DNA of 64,000 nt from Sisyra terminalis (Eukaryota > Arthropoda > Insecta > Neuroptera > Sisyridae), in the NCBI GenBank assembly GCA_958496175.1, contig OY292275.1:16430001-16494000 (forward strand), in the 5' to 3' direction. Position numbers and translations under genes: made by a program. How positions within the stretch are numbered: the stretch's first letter is position 1; every line of letters begins with the position of its first letter. Positions 12,756 through 24,384 of the stretch are shown here, piece by piece. The notes beneath the pieces are model-generated. The model was not told the origin of the DNA. It saw only the letters and a program-made list of their open reading frames with translations, and did not search any database.

Positions 12756-12957
12756 ATTTGTATATTCAGCCGTCCATGGGCCATTAGAAGACGCCAATGA
12801 TTGGCCGTTAATTATCATCCTTCGCCCGGCGATGGGCCATCCAAGGGCCGGTTTTCAAACTTTGTATGGGCTACTAATCATTTGAAAGCATGTAAAATGA
12901 TACTCAAGTATAAATTAGTGTAAAATGGTGTAATAATTATTTTTTCATTTCTAAATT

Positions 12958-13110
12958 TTAATGGATAATAATATATATAAGTCTTTGAGATTCAATTAAA
13001 TTTCTTTATTACGACGCGTTTCGACAGTTTTAAACTGTCATCATCAGGTAATAATACAGAATAATAATTTAATTGAATCTCAAAGACTTATATATATTAT
13101 TATCCATTAA
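12958..13110 (-). repeat. Foldback element with perfect 44-bp arms and a hammerhead-like core
   Basis: The arms 12958-13001 and 13067-13110 are exact reverse complements over 44 bp. On the minus strand the 65-bp loop holds CCTGATGA, one base, a perfect 7-bp stem GACAGTT/AACTGTC with loop TAA, GAAAC, GCGTC and GTAATAAA (plus coordinates 13005-13048). After GAAA, a short stem III can form (CG/CG around loop CGU) before a GUA triplet, as in the minimal hammerhead ribozymes known from Penelope-like elements. Stem I pairing is weak next to the cleavage site (a C-A opposition and then three pairs). Perfect arms imply a young or gene-converted element. Confidence 0.7.
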
Positions 13111-13320
13111 TTGATTGTGATTCGGAAATAAATAAAATATTTATCAATGTTAAATTCTAAATTTTGTTAAAATAGGTGTAAATTATAGCCGAAAGTGAAA
13201 AAGATTGACGACAAAAAATCGTTCAACTATATTTTTTATTACCGACGCTATAGCGAGACTAAGAAAGTTAAGAAAAAGCTTTTTTTCATCAATGCCATTT
13301 GGAATATTTGTGTACTAACT

Positions 13321-13379
13321 GAAAGTTTTGGTAGAAAGTCTTAAAAGGCCTTAAAAGTTAAAGACTACCAAAACTTTTA
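13321..13379. repeat. Short imperfect hairpin
   Basis: AAAGTTTTGGTAG (13322-13334) pairs with CTACCAAAACTTT (13365-13377). Inside this, AGTCTT pairs with AAGACT after a 4-nt bulge. It has no coding content and is probably the tip of a decayed foldback repeat. Confidence 0.5.
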
Positions 13380-14076
13380 TTAGTTATTTAATATCGATTT
13401 TATTGTCAATAGTCCAATTTAACGGGCAAAGCTCAAAATGGCTCAAGATTTAAATATTATCTATAAGAAATAAATTTTGAATTTTTGAGGTCATTAATGC
13501 TTTATAATTTGTTTAAGTGTTTTCAAATAATACTTTTTTGCATCAAAGATATTGAATAAAAAATTTTAGTAAACAAATTTTTAAACGTTTGAAGCACGCA
13601 TAAATATACTTTTGAAGTCAGAAAAAAATCCTTATAGAAGAGAAACAAATATTGTGTTCCACAGAAGGCATTAATGAGAAAAACCTTTTTCTCAAATATT
13701 CCTCAAAATGAGTCTTAAAAACGTTTAAAATTTATTACTTAGCAATTTATAACTTAAAGATTCCAAAATTAAAGTTTCCAAAATTTTTACTGAATTTCTC
13801 GACAAAAATATAAAAAATTTGCTTTTCCAAGCTTTTGTTCAGGTGTCGCAGTACTCGTGAAAGCTTTTATAAATACCTATACAATAAATACATGTTTTTA
13901 ATGTAATAAAAACCTATATTATTTAAAAATCTAAATATACTTTAAACTTTTAAAATCTTTATAAATTTCGAATAACTTATTGGTTTTAAATCAAATGAAA
14001 TTAAATAATTAAAAAAAAGTATGAATAAGTCAAGCAATACACTAATATCTGACGAGAGCATAGACACGCCAATGCG

Positions 14077-14187
14077 CGTGACTATTAGCCAATGGGTTGC
14101 GAGATGTAAAAATTTTCATTTGTTTTGATTGTTGAAATTTTAAAAATTTAACATTGACACTCCCAGATTCAATTTCTAATACAATGT
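14077..14187 (-). repeat. Dispersed repeat, copy 1
   Basis: The minus strand matches the plus strand at 30360-30476 over about 110 bp. The two share TTTCAACAATCAAAACAAAT, preceded in both by an ACATTGTAT segment and a GGGAGTG segment, and followed in both by ATTGGCTAATAG. The best open frame over it (14042-14275) is therefore repeat sequence, not a host gene. The class is unknown. Confidence 0.6.
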
Positions 14188-14435
14188 ACTTAACGTTCTG
14201 GTTAATTAGAGCTCTTGTCATTAAGTACTCTCCTATGACGGTAAAATGCTGTTTCCAAAATCTGAAAAAATTCAAGAATTTTATAGATAGTATGTAAATA
14301 TTTACAAATATTTTTATAAGTCGGTATCAAATTTATTTCATGGTTATTTTTTATATAAAGCTTTATTAAAAAGCATTAATACCCTCTAAATCTTTTAATT
14401 TTATTGTATAGTTTCAGATCTTTGATGATGATAAA

Positions 14436-14556
14436 TTGGTAAAAATATTCAGAGGACTAGGATCAAATAATAATCAGTCAAAACTATTTATTACGTCGCG
14501 TATGTAATAAATAGTTTTGACTGATTATTACCTAGTCCTTTGAATATTTTTAACAA
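14436..14556. repeat. Foldback repeat with CGACGTAATAAATAG centre
   Basis: The left arm 14436-14494 and right arm 14504-14556 are reverse complements apart from two or three mismatches and a 6-nt insertion in the left arm. The centre reads, on the minus strand, ACGCGACGTAATAAATAG, close to the 3' half of the hammerhead-like core in the 12958-13110 foldback (ACGCGTCGTAATAAA). The CTGATGA box and stem are absent, as if two 3' halves had been joined in inverse orientation. Confidence 0.6.
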
Positions 14557-14559
14557 TTT

Positions 14560-17500
14560 TAAATCTTTTAATATTTTAAATCAATCGGTTGAGTATATTC
14601 TTGGAATTAAAATTTTTTTTATTTTGCGTTCATTATTTTTTTTTTTTATTAAAACTAATTAAAATAGATATCTGAAACTTTTGAGATCTTTGTATTTTAT
14701 TGTTATCTACATAACTGTAAAGTATTATTAAAATATCTTTCTGGGGATGATTCACCATGTATATAACTTTAGGTCTTTCATCATTTTAAATTTAATTTTG
14801 TAGGCTTAAAACACTCATAAGCTCTTATACATAATCATAGTTAAAGATTAACTACTAAAGAGCTCTTAATAATGAATCGTGTTTTCAGGAAAACTTTTAA
14901 TTGGCGGATTTTTGTTTTGTATGACATAATAAATCATAATTGGTAGATAACAGTTAAATGATTTTCCTCTTTGAAAATTAAACGAATCTCAAAAGTGCTA
15001 CAAAATATTAAAAAGCAAACGCTGCATTATTTTGTTTTGAATTAAAGAAAACGATTTTTCCAGACACATTTTTCATTTGATTTAATTTCAACAACCCTCG
15101 AAAAGGTTGAAAAAATTATAAAGAGTAAACAAAACTTAAAAATTTTAACAAAAAGTAAATACGCACAATTTGCACATGTAGGTTAATTATTTTTTTTATT
15201 CATAAATTCTATTTAACGCATTCGAGTCGTTTGGGATTTGAATGCTCCACGTTTAGTCCCACGATTTTGTTACCTTTGAAATATAATAAGCCACCTAACA
15301 CCACCATTCGCTTCAAGTATGAAAATTTAATATCGTCATAACATTTTCTTTTTTCTAATGTCTTATACACGTACGTTCACCATGTATTTTTTTCCAAATT
15401 AAAATCGCTAGTGTTTCTACACCTGACTAGGACGTGTCATTCGCAATATTTTACCAATTTTATGCTCTTGGATAAATTAAAATTGTTTTGATCTTATTTG
15501 ACTTTGCATAAAAACATAAATAAATGTCTTTTGAACAATAACTAAAGATTATAGTTTGCCGAACGGACATTATTGATCGCTGTAAAATTATGCAAAAATG
15601 GTCAAGTCACTTTTAGTGGAAATTACAATCCGTCAAACGGCAAAAAAACCTCATATGCACGTAGCTCATATTGAGGTTTTGTCTTTGATTTTTATAAGCC
15701 TTAGTTTTATATTTATTATCTGGTTTTCTGTAATTTATCACTCCGTTACTGTCATTTCTGGTTCTTGTGATCGAATGATGAAATTTATATTGGATATGAG
15801 CGCCTTTTTTCTTCGATAAGGTATTTTAATTAAATTGTTTTTAAAATTATTTATGTTCAATTTTTAGAGATTGTAAAAACCTTAACATTTCATTAATATT
15901 TTTTGCGCTTTATTTTGATTTAAGCCACTTGCTTTTTTCGATTCGTATTGGCATTTCAAGTTGAATCATTATCAGAAATAAAAACTGGGATTTGGCTTTT
16001 GAGTTGAGTATTTATTTTACACCAAATGAAATATATCTTGATCAAAAGCACTGCAGTCTTTGTGGAAGAAAAATTCCCTCGTCTGAATTCCATTGTGGAC
16101 GTTTAAAAATAAGATGTATAGGCGAAGGGGTGGGATGGGGGGTTATTAAAACGCTTATGCTATTGATATTTTCTATAGTTAAAGAGATCTTTATCTCGTG
16201 GTTAAAGATTCGAGCATTGTTTTGTATGTAACTGTCCGATTTTTCTTCTGTTCAGATATTAACTTGTAGCTCTCTTCAGGTAATTCCAGGTGGTAAGACT
16301 GCGGTACGTCTACACCCACGAGACCAATCTTCTTGTGTGTCTTAATTAAATGATATTTATGCGTTGAATACCACAATTACATGTAGATGGTGATTAACTT
16401 TACATGTGATGTGTGGGATTTACGAAAATTACAACGATAAATTTTCTATCGTTGTCGCTTTTCAGATTTTTCTAGGCTTTTACTTTTACATGGCTTCTAT
16501 AACCATTGAAGTATTGCATTCGGATTTTCTTGTTTATTGCTTTTGGGAAATTGCCATTGGACTATATCTGAATTATTAGCTTGGTAAAGCGTTGACGTTT
16601 GCATTACCTCCTTTATGGCTCAATGTCAATTAGCACATACCGCAAGGTGTACGTTGTATGTATGTGGATATATACGTATACATTTTCGTATCTTAATAAT
16701 GTACGAGGTTTATGTATGAAATATGGCAAAGTTACAAACTTAACCATTATATTACTATTAACAAATAAAACAAGTCAAGATACTCAACAAGAATTATTCA
16801 ATAGACAACCAAACCAAATAAATATTATGACTTCAAAAATTGATTCCCATTTCCAATAAAATAACTGTAATAGTTTCAAACTATAATAAATCAAAAAAAG
16901 AAGTTTGAACTCTGTTAATTTTTTCCTTTTCAGTGCAAATTTGTATGACCATGAGATAGAAAGTTAGCAGTCGATACAAAAAAACGGCATTTGAGGAATG
17001 TGTACGCTGATTTTCCATAAAGTGTGAAGCATTTAAGCAATTTATTAATTTCTCTCATAAAAACTATTTACTGAAGAAATTTGCTGGTGCGAGCCGGTAA
17101 AATTAATGATAGAACATGAATATTTTAAATGAACCAATGTTATAAAGTTGTCTTTGATTTTTGTTAACAATAAACGACGATTATTCCGAGAAGAATGTGT
17201 TTGTGTATACGTGTGTGATGGAAGAATTCGGAAATGTAAATTAACTGACCAAATTTGAAATTTTAATGGGATATTTTAAATTTTTACAATGAAATTCCAT
17301 TTATTCATTTGTGCCCATTGAATGCGAGCGAAAATTATAATAATAAATCGTTTTGTGAATGCGGATCATTTGCATTTCTTATTCTGTTTTAGTATTTAGT
17401 TTCACTTAAATCCCGCCAATGCTTTTTTTCTTTAGAAAAGCAGTAATTTCTGTTTTAACTTTGAGTGAAGAGAAATTAGTTTGAGAAAAGATAAGTTCAT

Positions 17501-17710
17501 CATTGTTAAGTGTAGATACATTATATTAAATTAATCAAAAAGATAATAAAAAATAGACTAAGTTGTTTAATTGTGTATGAATTACTGAATGGTAAGGAAG
17601 GATTTATTGCGACAGTAATTCGTTGATAATAGGAACCAATTACAAGAAAGGATTTCTTGTTATGAAAGTCCTTGGTATAAAGAATGAATGGCAAAGAAAA
17701 ATTTTCCAAA
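14560..17710. other. AT-rich non-coding DNA
   Basis: No gene is supported. A related copy of the 19.9-kb repeat (TTATTAAAATATCTTTCTGG) lies near 14727 in inverse orientation. The Cys pairs in the frame at 15992-16231 do not form a known finger. Confidence 0.5.
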
Positions 17711-17715
17711 ATTGC

Positions 17716-17818
17716 TAGGTTATGGATTTGATCCTCGTACCGAGTAAATTTTCAATATTTCTCGAGTCCAGACTTTAATGAACTCTAGAGTAATACTTTA
17801 GTAGTTAAATAATGTATA
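17716..17818 (+). repeat. tRNA-derived SINE, 3' part
   Basis: The stretch begins within a decayed B-box-like sequence (GGATTTGATCCTCGTACCGAG) and continues AATATTTCTCGAGT...CTCTAGAGTAATACTTTAGTAG. It aligns with the downstream half of the SINE at 35002-35150 (CAGTATTTCTC, AGCTCTAGAATCACTAAAG, TACTAGTTA). The A-box half is missing or too decayed to see here. Confidence 0.5.
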
Positions 17819-20800
17819 AAAAAATGGATAAGTTAAAAATACGGAAATCTTGTGATTGTCAGAATTATATAATGAGCTTAAGTTAATTGTATTATAAAGA
17901 ATGTATGGTTTGTATCCAAGATATTGGTTCATATATTGTTTGATCTTAACTTTTAAAATATAAAAAAACCAATTTCAATATTTTGCTTTACGTTTTACCT
18001 TTAATCAAATTTTCAAAGAAAAAAGCACAAAATTAATTTTCATAGTTTTTACAAAATTTTGAATCAAACTTTTATTTCCTAATCGTCTTTCGTAATAATC
18101 TTTTTTTGTTAGGGCAGTTAAAGTTTATTAAAAATAAATGATAATTGATGATATTGCGGGATGTGTGGAACCATAACTATTGGGTTGAAAATAAATTTGA
18201 GATTAACGGTTTGAAATTCAAAATGTAACTTCAGGATTCAATCTTTTTTCCTATTTTCGGTAATGTCTTTCAATTCAGAGTATCTTTCATTCCTCCTTTT
18301 GACAGTGGTAGGATAGCAAATTTTCTTTTTCATTTTACCTTGGATCCTTCCAATTATACTAATTTTTATTTATACTATCTGTAACATGTGATCTATTTTC
18401 CTCTTAGAACGTGTTTATCCAGTTGGCTCTATTTCTTGACACCCTATCAAAAATTGAAGTCTATTCTTCTTTTTTTAGCCCCATATTTCAATAGTAATAT
18501 AAGGACTTCAAGGACGCAGCTGGAATGAATAATCGAAAACTAATAAAAATGAGTGACTGACAATTGATAGATCCAAAAATGCCCTAAAAGTGAATTCTAT
18601 GAGAGTGAAGAAAAAAAAAATTTGTTATGGTTTTACCCTATTTACTGCAAGTGTTGTAGTATATAAGTTTTAAGGATTACCGATGCGGGTGTAATTATAA
18701 CGAACTAAATCATATCAAAAAATTGGCAAATATAAACTTTGATTATTTCAGATAATACTTCTTTTAAGAATATCGTTTTTTTCAAGTAAAGTTTAACTTT
18801 TAAAGTAATTTCCCTTTATATTTTTGAAAACTAAAAACCAGTTCCACAAAAATATTCCAAAATGTACTGTTTTCAATTTCTTCAGACTTTAAATATTTCT
18901 GGTTAAGTTTCCATCATCATTTGCAAAAACTTTTGAAATTGGCAATAAATAATGGAACTCTCAACAAATAAATAAACATCAGTATGCCATTTTCTTGAAA
19001 AAAACACCTTACAATTAACAAGTACTTGGCTAAAAATATTTATAATTTTACGAATCTTCATAAAAATCGTCAAGCCATTATGTTTTTAAATGCCATAAAA
19101 TTCTGCAAAGGACGCCGCAAAAATTCAAATTTATAATTAACGAAGTTTTTATTTAAAATTGATTGAAAAATATTTATATTCATTTTTACATATATGCTAG
19201 TTATGGAAGAAATACCCAAAAACGTTCATAAATTAAATAATTGGCAATCGTATTTAAATACGAGTAATGATTCACTATACAATACTAATTTTAAAGAACA
19301 AATTAATAACCATTTGTGTCATTATCTAAATACTTAATTTCGAATGAAAATCTTATGAAAACCAATAAGTAATTAACTTCTTATACGAATCAATTAGTTG
19401 TTTGGCAAATTAACAATCTTTATGTTTTAATTAAGCCAAATATATATCTATATTTATCAATTTGGGACGCTGAAAGTTTTAATCCGTAACTTCATATTTT
19501 ATGTTAGATATTTTTATACTAATAAATATTAAATCAAACGATTTTAATATTTTTTTTTTGTTTCGATTAAAGTTCAAAAGTTTTAGAAAACCACTGAAGC
19601 TTGTTTTTGTAAATCTTTAAACGTTATATTTTATGTAAAACAACATATGAGATAAACATAAATAAATCAGCAGGTGATTGTCGTTAGAACATTCAACATT
19701 TTATGAAGTAATAACTTCTAATATTGACATATTAATTATTAAAAATTAAATAATTATACTGAATTTAGCAATTCTCTTTTGTAAAACGGGTAATCTGAAT
19801 GCATTAAAGGATTTTTTCGAATATAATTGTTTACATTTTATTCATAAGAAAAAATTTGAATTCTTTAACGTTCACAGGGTCTAGGGGTATAAACATTGGG
19901 AATTGAATCCGAAAAGATATTTTAATGATACTGAAGGGATACGTAGGTATTAATGAAATACTAAGATCCTGAAAGTTTCAAATCTCTTTATCTCTATTTC
20001 GTTAGTCTTTGTGAAAATAATAATAAGTGAAAAACTAATTTTTTTTCTTAACAATCGACTGAATTGATAGATCTAAAATTTAAACATTATTTAAAGGTAA
20101 ATAATCCAAAAATTGACAACTATTCTCATATAAGTTTCACTAGATTTTTGTTTCAAATGCAGTAGTAGAGGTAAAAACTATGTGCTACGTGTGGTACTTA
20201 AAAAGGAGTTTGAAAATATTGTCCTTAAAGATTTTAAAGGACTTATCTCAGCATAGCCTGTTGTGAGTTCAGACCATATAGCAAATTGAGCTAACACCCA
20301 ACGACCAGATAAAAGAAGACCCTAGGGTAGACCTCAATAGCAATAAAGAGACAGAAGGTCATCATTATTCCAGAAGACATTATTATGTGGATCAAACAGG
20401 AAACAACCCTAATCATAAGAGGTAGAAGAAAGTTTAGCCTGAGCTTAGTGATTTGCTCAAAGTTTTCCTAATTTAATTCTTTTTCTATCATTAAGCAGGT
20501 GAGAATTTCCGGAATTTGGATTGAAAACTGTAGGATTTCCTATTTGATCCAAATTTGCAAATTCGAGGGGCATATTCTGTTTTTTTGTTAATTTAGAATC
20601 CCAGCTATTTAATGTTATTTTTTCTTAAATTTTTCCTCTTCATATACCTTAAAGCCTTAGTTATTTATTTATTTACGACTTTTTGGTCGTATTGTGTAGA
20701 ATTAGTAAATGTTTAAGGTAGACCTGGATGTGGTTAGAGGGAAATTATGTTCTTATTTATTTGCAAAACATATGTATGTGGTAGAGAAGTTAATGAATTT

Positions 20801-22348
20801 TAAATTTTCAAATAAAAAATGCTACAAATGGTAGTTTGGTACTATAAGAAAAAAATATCACAAACGATTTTGAAATTATAATTTAGTCAAATCTTCTAAG
20901 TAAACTGACCTTGTGTGTCGAACCTAAATTATTTATTTGGCAGATTAAAGAAACTATTCGCATTGACTTATTATTTTCAATTTTATAGTTGTTTGCTGGT
21001 TTCTCTTTTCAGTATAAGTGATTAGGATCGAGAGAATACTTTTGGTTAAAAGAAGAATTTCTTTAGAAATTACTGATGATATTCTAAGTATATGATTACA
21101 ATAAATGAAACAATTAAGCATTAGTAAAAGTGAACTATAAGTTTCCCGTACACGGCTAAGAACACGAGATTAAATTTTATTATAATTTCTATTAATTTCT
21201 TATAAAATACATGTGTCCTTAATTTATTAAGATGCAGTGATTTAGGTGATATATGTCGCTATGCATGGTTTCCGTAAAATTTGGAAATTTATTTCGACAA
21301 GATTTTATTCAAATCTCTTCAACGAAATATTACTCTAACCATAAAACTCTGCTGTTTATAAATTACCCAAATACTTCTCTTTAGTTTGAAGAAGCTAACG
21401 ATTTTTATGACTTGTGATTATTTTCGGTTTTTTTGTGAATTTCATCTGAAGCTTGCTTTTATCATCAGCAAATCTACAAATTAGGAAGCGTTTAAGATAT
21501 TTAATGAATATATTTTAGCATTAGATTTTACAAATTATCGCCGCCGTTCTTTATGTCTTCTATCATTTTTATTACTGATATTTTCATGTAGAAACTACCA
21601 TAAAAACTGTGATTCGCGCATTCTTGGCTTAAATTTATTTTGCAAAACAGAAAAATTCAATGCATTTCTTCACCTTGTGATATTTCCGAGAAGAAAGCAT
21701 TTTATTGTGATGAAATTTTTGTTTCTTCTATATCGCCAGACACCGTTTATAACACTTTCATAAATTAGAAAAATGTTAAACGATCTTCAAAAATATGTTC
21801 CTGTTTTTAAGACCTTTGTTTCGAATAAATATAGTACTTGTTAAGTAATATTATTTGCCAGTATGTTTACACATTTATGTAAACGATTTATGGTCGTATT
21901 ATTCTAAAATATACATGAATAGAAATGAGCACTTTTTTCATAATTCAACTTTAAATGAGTTAATGTCAACTCAATTTTGGAAAATATTTCTCGTATGAAA
22001 TATTAAATTTGTGTTCACGTACAGGAGTAAAAGAAATTTAAATTTTTAAATGAAATAAATATGACTAAACTCCAGCAACTTGGATGTTTTCAAAGACATG
22101 AAGTTTTATTATAATGAATTGTATGCAAACTCTCTTGAAAAATTCAATATTGCACTGCAGAGGAGTAAATCTCTTCTAAAAGGTAAATTGACTTACAAAA
22201 AAATCAGTTATAATATTTAAAATATATTTCGTTAAATTAGCTTTTAAGATTTGAAAAACAAACTTTTATTATGAGTACTTATTGAAATGTTTCGCCAAAA
22301 TAAAGAAGATAAACTCTTTTTAGACATAAGTGACTTCGGACCTATAAG
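17819..22348. other. AT-rich non-coding DNA
   Basis: No supported gene. At 20260-20450 there is a somewhat GC-richer stretch with a short open frame in which I recognise nothing; it may be a decayed repeat. Confidence 0.5.
19895..20040 (+). repeat. Dispersed repeat, second family
   Basis: GAATCCGAAAAGATATTTTAATG, followed downstream by a TAAGATCCTGAAAGTTTC segment and ATCTCTTTATCTC, recurs with divergence at 29915-30030 on the same strand. The inverse of the first part recurs near 30788 (ATCATTAAAATACCTTCCCGG) and 14727. The element class is unknown. Confidence 0.45.
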
Positions 22349-22440
22349 GTAGCCAAATGGGCTAAGTAATATTCAAGTAGATCCCGTACTAAAGAAACTA
22401 AAGAACCCTTGAGTCATTAAAGCTCTAAAGCTGTTTAAAG
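22349..22440 (+). repeat. Possible decayed SINE
   Basis: GGTAGCCAAATGGGCTAAGT resembles an A-box head of a tRNA-derived SINE, followed by GATCCCGTACT and GAGTCATTAAAGCTCTAAAG, which loosely match the body of the copies at 17.7 and 35.0 kb. The match is weak. Confidence 0.3.
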
Positions 22441-22977
22441 AAATGATATTAAGAATTAAAAAATATGTTGAATAATTTTAAGTGCATTAAAGTAAAATTA
22501 TTTAAGTTGAAACGTATTTTTGTACTTATTCTCTTTTAATTAATAATTGATTCAAGCAATTATCGTTTTGTCTAGTAATAAGAATTAACTATAACAAACC
22601 ACAGGACTACTAGAAGTAAATAAAAGGGAAAACCGCAGATATTTGAACATATTACAAAGCATATTAAACATTTTTCAAAGAAAACAGATTTTTCTTTTTT
22701 GATTGTACTAGACTGACGAAAAATGAACATTTTACTTCCGAGAATTGAACATATCGTTTTATTTTCATGTAAAAAGATAGAATATATATTTTGATTGTAA
22801 AGAAGCTTTTGATTTACCAATGTGGTAATTAATTCCTTAAGTTATAGGTTAAGCCCATTGATATGGAGGAAAATAAGTGATCAAAGAAAATTTGATACAG
22901 TTTGCAACCTTCAAAGTTAAGTGGTAAAATTGTTCAATGATATACAAATGTATAGTTCTGATATTTAAACGTAATTT

Positions 22978-23335
22978 TTGTTTTGTCAATTCTATTCTAG
23001 TAATTTTGATGTTAAAGATGCATTATGGTCTGAAAGACCTTATAGAAAAAATGTTGATAAAGGCTTTGAACTTATAAAAATGGACAGAGATGAATTCTAC
23101 CGTAAGATTGACCAGATAACAAATTTATACCTTTTACATAGGGATAGTTTGAAAAAAGAACGATTGGGGCTTATACACCTTATACGATGATGCAAAGAAT
23201 TTCTGAACTCAATTTCATGTGATTTTTTGGCTAAGTATAGAGAAATTGAACTTTTTATGAATAATATAGTTGCAAGCAAAATTCCAAACAAAAATATTTA
23301 TAGTTGATGACTGGTTAAGCGACTATAATTTCCAA
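22978..23335 (+). pseudogene. mariner transposase fragment (irritans-like)
   Basis: The frame encodes SSNFDVKDALWSERP, clearly the mariner motif whose usual form is (S/G)DFDVKDAPRSGRP. It is followed by residues matching the helix-turn-helix region up to the usual HLKKAG position. After two stops the same frame continues (FLNSISCDFLAKYREIELFM), matching the ICE/CDSLLKRNEIDPFLKR region before the first catalytic Asp. The catalytic part is lost. This is an old, inactive mariner copy retaining roughly a third of the transposase. Confidence 0.65.
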
Positions 23336-23504
23336 AAAATGGATAACAGCCTGGAAGGTTTTGCTTTATATTTAGTAGCTGGAAATATATCGTGCACTGA
23401 GTTACTTCTAAACTTCGTTTTAACTTCTTCAGGGGGGTTTAAGCGATTTGTAAATCTACGAAAAAGTTATTAACATTGTTAGTATTCTTAACCATGGTTT
23501 TATT

Positions 23505-23736
23505 ATACATTAATGATTCTTATTTTCTGGATAATTTTTAATATTTGATGTTTCTATTAAACTTTTTGTGCTACGTTTCGCCACTTTCGCAGCTTCTTCA
23601 GGTACTACAAACAGACAGTAACAATATTACATAATTAATACAATAAAAACGCAAAAGTGGCGAAACGTAGTACAAAAAATTTAATAAAAACATCAAATAT
23701 TAAAAAATATCCAGAAAAGAAGAATCATTAATGTAT
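23505..23736 (-). repeat. Foldback element with a CCTGAAGAAG / GCGAAACG core
   Basis: The arms 23505-23590 and 23650-23736 are inverted repeats of about 86 bp with a few differences. On the minus strand, at 23602-23568, the sequence reads CCTGAAGA, one base, a stem GCTGC/GTGGC (G-U pairs allowed) with loop GAAA, and then GAAACGTAGCAC. The layout matches the hammerhead-like core at 13.0 kb with a different stem sequence. The other arm retains the second half (GTGGCGAAACGTAG), so the GAAAC part is duplicated in inverse orientation. A cleavage triplet with stem III is not evident. Confidence 0.6.
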
Positions 23737-23905
23737 GAAAAAGTTAATATTTACAAATGGGCTTATGAAGGAAGTAAAGGTATTTGAAAGTATGTTAACA
23801 TTCTTCTTTTTCATTAAGCGCTATGCCAAGTGCTTGTGAAGCTAACAATTACATTAGCGAGATATCTATGGTTTTTGGCTAATCTAAATAATTTTTCGGT
23901 ATTAC

Positions 23906-24240
23906 TTATAACAGTTCAATTGCGAATGTTCTTAAATCATGACATCTGCTTTTTCGAATTCCTCTGTGATCCTCAATTTTACCTTTGACTATTAGCAGGA
24001 AGATTTTTATCGGTCTCCCAAAATACGATATCTTCTTTGCCTTAATAGTTTCAATAGTTCCCGAATAGTATTTGCTTACCTTAAGCTTGCTTTCATTGGT
24101 CTGTTTAGCTGTTCAGATTATTCGGAGCATTCCTCTATGCAACCGAATTTCGGATTTTTCCAGATGATTGATCTTGCCAACTATATGAGTTCAGATATGA
24201 ACTCCGTATAACAAAGGCCAAATTTAACATTTGATCATTC
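23906..24240 (-). pseudogene. RTE-like LINE reverse transcriptase C-terminal fragment
   Basis: One frame with two internal stops and no frameshift reads WPLLYGVHI, then LEKSEIRLHRGMLRII, then ETIKAKKISYFGRPIKIFLL and IVKGKIEDHRGIRKSRC. These correspond in order to the conserved LLYG.E.W, MW..RRMLRI, IK.RKI.YFGH and GKIEG.RG.GR segments of RTE-like elements. It ends at a TAA at 23906. A second, more decayed relative of the 10.9-kb fragment, in the opposite orientation. Confidence 0.6.
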
Positions 24241-24384
24241 TGAACTTTAGCAAATTAAAAATGTTGATCTAAAGGAATAATAATAGATGATAAAATTCAG
24301 ATCTCAACTTTTATTAAATAAAGAGGACAATTCAGGCTGTTTAAGATCGTTTTTTTTATTTAATGTTTTTTTTAATATTGAAAT

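Larger units (their letters stand above)
11446..12874 (+). mobile_element. DNA transposon with short inverted ends and CGGCCGAT subterminal repeats
   Basis: The left end (about 11451) reads CCCATACGAAGTCG and the right end, reverse-complemented, CCCATACAAAGTTTG, so the termini are imperfect inverted repeats of about 14 bp. Inside both ends are GC-rich blocks rich in CGGCCGAT and ATGGGCC motifs (left 11490-11565, right 12598-12860) that stand out sharply from the AT-rich surroundings. The middle holds one open frame (11908-12273). No transposase catalytic domain is visible in 1.4 kb, so the copy is internally deleted or non-autonomous. I cannot name the superfamily, and no convincing target duplication was found. 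Confidence 0.6.

Noticed and set aside
15992..16231. Possible zinc-binding Cys pairs (CSLCGRK)
   Set aside because: No His/Cys partners at finger spacing and no exon borders; most likely chance.
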